From assembly GCF_014805525.1 (NCBI RefSeq), contig NZ_JACFSZ010000003.1, positions 1 to 64,000 on the forward strand: DNA of 64,000 nucleotides, in the 5' to 3' direction. A model generated the notes under the pieces. That model saw only the letters and a program-made list of their open reading frames with translations. It made no database searches and was not told where the DNA came from. The first letter of the stretch is position 1; the number at the start of each line of letters is the position of its first letter. A program made the translations under genes and the position numbers. The stretch is from Rhabdothermincola sediminis. Its GTDB lineage: Bacteria; Actinomycetota; Acidimicrobiia; Acidimicrobiales; Acidimicrobilacustridaceae. This document shows, in pieces, positions 61,543 to 64,000 of this stretch.

Positions 61543-63189
61543 GTGCCTCGGAGCCCCCGCAGCGCCGGCTTGGCCGCGCTCGTCTCGCTGATCGCGGTCC
61601 TCGCCGCGCTGCTCGGAACCTGGGCGGTCGACACGGCGATGCACTCCGGCCAAGCGATGCGAAACGTCTCCCTGGCCGGCACGGCGGTGGGCAGCCTGTC
61701 CGAGACCGAGGTGCGCGCCGAGGTCGAGCGCATCGCGGAGAGCACCACCGAGCGACCGGTCCACATCCAGACACCCGCGGGCGCACTCGACACCACCGCC
61801 GCCTCCGTGGGGCTGGCCGTCGACCGGGAAGCCACCCTCCGAGCCGTGCTCGACGCCGGCCGGGGCAACCTGCTCTCCCAGCCGTTCGAGTGGCTCGGCT
61901 CGCTCCTGTCACCCCATCGGGTCCCCGTCGTCTACCACGTCGACTCCTCCCAGGCCGCGGAGGCGATCGCCGCGCTCGAGGAGGCCAACCGGGTCGCACC
62001 CGTGGAACCGACCGTCTCGATGACCGGCGGCGCGCTCGAGGCCGTGGCCGGCGTCCCGGGCATGTCGCTCGACACGGCGAGCTTGGAGCGCGCGCTCATC
62101 GAGCAGGCCGCAGCGCCGGACGGCCCCATCACCGTCGAGCTGGCGACGGTGGAGGTGGCACCGGCGTATCCCGACCGCGCCGCGGAAGCGGTGGCTGACG
62201 AAGGGCGCCGGCTCGCCGCCCGGCCGCTGACCGTCCGGGTCGGTGGCAGGTCGACCTCCGTCCAACCCGCCGTCCTGCTGACCTGGATGCGAGCCGTCCC
62301 GGCGCCTGACGGCTCCACCCTCGTACTCGGCATGGACGAGCAGCAGATCAACCACGACGTCGCCGCGGCGGTGGGCACCGTCGGAACACCCCCCGTCGAG
62401 CTGACCTGGCACGTCGATGCCACGGGCAACGTGTCGTTCACCGAGGGCACACCTGGCACCGGATGCTGCGCTGCGGACTCGCCCCAGCGGGTCGTCGACG
62501 CACTCCGGAGCGGGCGTGGCGAGGTGGACCTCGACCTGGCGACCGAGCAGCCCGAGCACGACGCCGCCTGGGCGCGCCGCATGGGGATCACGACCGTGGT
62601 GGGCACCTTCACCACCAACCACGCCGCCGGCGAGAGCCGGGTCACCAACATCCACCGCATCGCCGATCTCATCCGCGGCGTGGTCATCGAGCCCGGCGAG
62701 ACGTTCTCGGTCAACGAGTACGTCGGGCAGCGCACCCGAGCCAAGGGCTTCGTCGAGGCCGGCGTGATCTATGCCGGCAAGTTCACCACCGACATCGGCG
62801 GCGGGGTGTCGCAGTTCGCCACCACCATGTTCAACGCCGCGTTCTTCGCCGGGCTCGACCTGGTCGAGTACCAGGCCCACACGATCTACATCTCCCGCTA
62901 CCCGTACGGCCGCGAGGCCACGCTGAGCTACCCGAAACCGGATCTGAAGATCCGCAACAACACCCCCTACGGCGTGTTGATCTGGCCGACGTACACGAAC
63001 AGCTCCATCACCGTGACCCTGTACTCGACCCCGTGGGTGCGAGGCGAGCAGACCGGCCAGACCCGCACGCCCGCGGGGGCGTGCACCAAGGTCACCACCG
63101 AGCGCACCCGCACCTACCTCACCGACGGGCATCGCGAGGTCGACACCGTCACCGCGCTTTATCAGCCGGCGGAGGGCGTCCTGTGCTGA
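61543..63189 (+). CDS. VanW family protein with peptidoglycan-binding domains
   Basis: 548 residues. Signal-anchor helix at about 8-30. PG_binding_4-type repeats cover roughly 45-320 ('EATLRAVLDAGRGNLLSQPFEWLGS' region), followed by the VanW core (about 350-500): 'TTNHAAGESRVTNIHRIADL', 'VIEPGETFSVNEYVGQRT', 'GGGVSQFATTMFNAAF'. This family is linked to cell wall and vancomycin-resistance regions but its biochemical role is unclear. GTG start; divergent from the SDR gene. Confidence 0.87.
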   Translation: MPRSPRSAGLAALVSLIAVLAALLGTWAVDTAMHSGQAMRNVSLAGTAVGSLSETEVRAEVERIAESTTERPVHIQTPAGALDTTAASVGLAVDREATLRAVLDAGRGNLLSQPFEWLGSLLSPHRVPVVYHVDSSQAAEAIAALEEANRVAPVEPTVSMTGGALEAVAGVPGMSLDTASLERALIEQAAAPDGPITVELATVEVAPAYPDRAAEAVADEGRRLAARPLTVRVGGRSTSVQPAVLLTWMRAVPAPDGSTLVLGMDEQQINHDVAAAVGTVGTPPVELTWHVDATGNVSFTEGTPGTGCCAADSPQRVVDALRSGRGEVDLDLATEQPEHDAAWARRMGITTVVGTFTTNHAAGESRVTNIHRIADLIRGVVIEPGETFSVNEYVGQRTRAKGFVEAGVIYAGKFTTDIGGGVSQFATTMFNAAFFAGLDLVEYQAHTIYISRYPYGREATLSYPKPDLKIRNNTPYGVLIWPTYTNSSITVTLYSTPWVRGEQTGQTRTPAGACTKVTTERTRTYLTDGHREVDTVTALYQPAEGVLC

Positions 63190-63204
63190 GCGCCGGTCGT
63201 CGGT

Positions 63205-64000
63205 CTAGGCCCGGGCGAGGTTGACGTCGCCCTCGGTGGTCTCGAGCTCGACCACCCTCCCCACCCACTCCTCCACCTCGAGCGCCACCAGCAGGTCAGG
63301 ATCGGTGGCCCGGGCGTAGCAGCGCGCTCCCCCGTCGAACTCGCAGACCAGCAGCGCCCAGCCCGGTTCGCCGTCCCGACCGTGCGCCACGCTGTACGCC
63401 GCGACCGTGGCCGGACCGCGATGGGTGTCCACGATCGGGGCCGGACCCTCGGCGTCGAGCCGCCGCTGGACCCGTTCCACTTCCGGCAGCATGACCGGCC
63501 CGGGACTGGTGGAGTAGAGGCCGAAGGCGTGCTTCGTCATGTGCATGCCGACCCCGCTGACCAGGCCGAACGAGCCCGGGTCCTCGCGCAGGACAACGGC
63601 CATGCTCGCGATCGAGTGCGCCAGGTAGCCGCTGCCGGCACCACCGGCGAAGGGCAACCCACCCGTGACCGTGAGCCCCCTCGGGTCGTCGGGCGCGAGG
63701 CCGAGGGCGTCACGGGCGAAGTCCACCGAGCTGGCGAAGCAGCTGTAGAGGTCGAGGTGGGCCACGTCGTCGACACCGACGCCCGCCACCCGGAGGGCCT
63801 CGGCGCTGGCGGCGGCCATGGCGGGCGAGCGCGACAGGTCGCGGTGCTCAGCGACGTAGAGCGGGTCAGTGGCGTAGCACCACCCCCGCAGGTACACCCG
63901 GCGCTCTGCGGGCACCCCGAGCGAGTCGGCCCGGGCGTGGCTGGCGACGATGACCGCGGCGGCCATGTCGACGTCCATCACCGAGACCATGTACTTCGTG
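63205..64000 (-). CDS. Thiolase-like acetyl-CoA acetyltransferase, C-terminal part (cut by window edge)
   Basis: The gene runs off the right edge, so its N-terminus is missing. The visible 265 residues match thiolases of the SCP-x type: 'YMVSVMDVDMAAAVIVASHARADSLGVP', 'HLDLYSCFASSVDFARDALGL', 'GGLPFAGGAGSGYLAHSIASM' and 'SGVGMHMTKHAFGLYSTSP'. The C-terminal 90 residues ('EVERVQRRLDAEGPAPIVDTH') are an extension. With the SDR and MaoC genes it would complete beta-oxidation-type chain shortening. Confidence 0.8.
   Translation of the reverse strand, partial: TKYMVSVMDVDMAAAVIVASHARADSLGVPAERRVYLRGWCYATDPLYVAEHRDLSRSPAMAAASAEALRVAGVGVDDVAHLDLYSCFASSVDFARDALGLAPDDPRGLTVTGGLPFAGGAGSGYLAHSIASMAVVLREDPGSFGLVSGVGMHMTKHAFGLYSTSPGPVMLPEVERVQRRLDAEGPAPIVDTHRGPATVAAYSVAHGRDGEPGWALLVCEFDGGARCYARATDPDLLVALEVEEWVGRVVELETTEGDVNLARA

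Overview
The window comes from the chromosome of a high-GC actinobacterium, most likely an Acidimicrobiia-type lineage (inference from gene content; there is no rRNA here to confirm it). Pointers are the NucS mismatch endonuclease, a one-chain 2-oxoglutarate decarboxylase/succinyltransferase (Kgd), GTP-dependent PEP carboxykinase, a UvrD2-type helicase with HRDC domain, a SepIVA-like coiled-coil gene beside yceD, an Mca/MshB-like PIG-L amidase, methionine aminopeptidase with a SEC-C motif, many GTG starts, and many promoters whose -10 box lies only 6-10 nt before the start codon. Every stretch longer than about 300 bases is covered by a gene; the longest gene-free stretch is the 284-nt acpP leader.

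Region 1 (1-8454, minus strand) is a type I-G (formerly I-U) CRISPR-Cas operon in the order cas3, csx17 (cas8), csb1 (cas7), csb2 (cas5-cas6 fusion), cas4-cas1. The four interference genes are intact and joined by 4-nt stop/start overlaps. The adaptation gene is cut off before the Cas1 catalytic residues, and no cas2 or CRISPR array is visible. A 15-bp perfect hairpin one base after csb2 separates interference from adaptation genes. Only 36 nt separate cas3 from the upstream housekeeping gene mutM.

Region 2 (8491-18227, mostly minus) is a conserved housekeeping block: fakA-like, recG, rsmD, coaD, sepIVA-like, yceD, rpmF, plsX, acpP, rnc, mutM, serving lipid synthesis, translation, division and DNA repair. 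Region 3 (18378-23949) carries rpmB, a cold-shock-like protein, pckG, hsp20, an AsnC/RAM domain protein and map. Region 4 (23968-29043, minus) holds a glycine-rich secreted protein and a possible catabolic group (hydrolase, CoA-transferase, PIG-L amidase, Fe-type dehydrogenase) headed by an 18-bp palindrome. Region 5 (29135-42880) holds galT-galK, a metal-receptor protein, a PH/SHOCT membrane protein, a zincin, uvrD2, a thioesterase, xth, an MMPL transporter and kgd.

Region 6 (42881-50115) is the most unusual: a DUF559 nuclease gene bracketed by REP-like palindromes, then an HAD hydrolase, an M20 peptidase, an NYN-RNase/S1/histone-H1-tail fusion with a possible internal start, and ettA. Region 7 (50151-64000) carries cysDNC with divergent cysQ, acyl-CoA enzymes (enoyl-CoA hydratase, CoA-transferase, MaoC hydratase, SDR, a partial thiolase), an AarF-family kinase, nucS, a lone NuoF-like flavoprotein and a VanW-family protein. 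The acyl-CoA genes suggest a lipid- or steroid-degrading lifestyle. Several transcription units end in strong GC hairpins without U-tracts.
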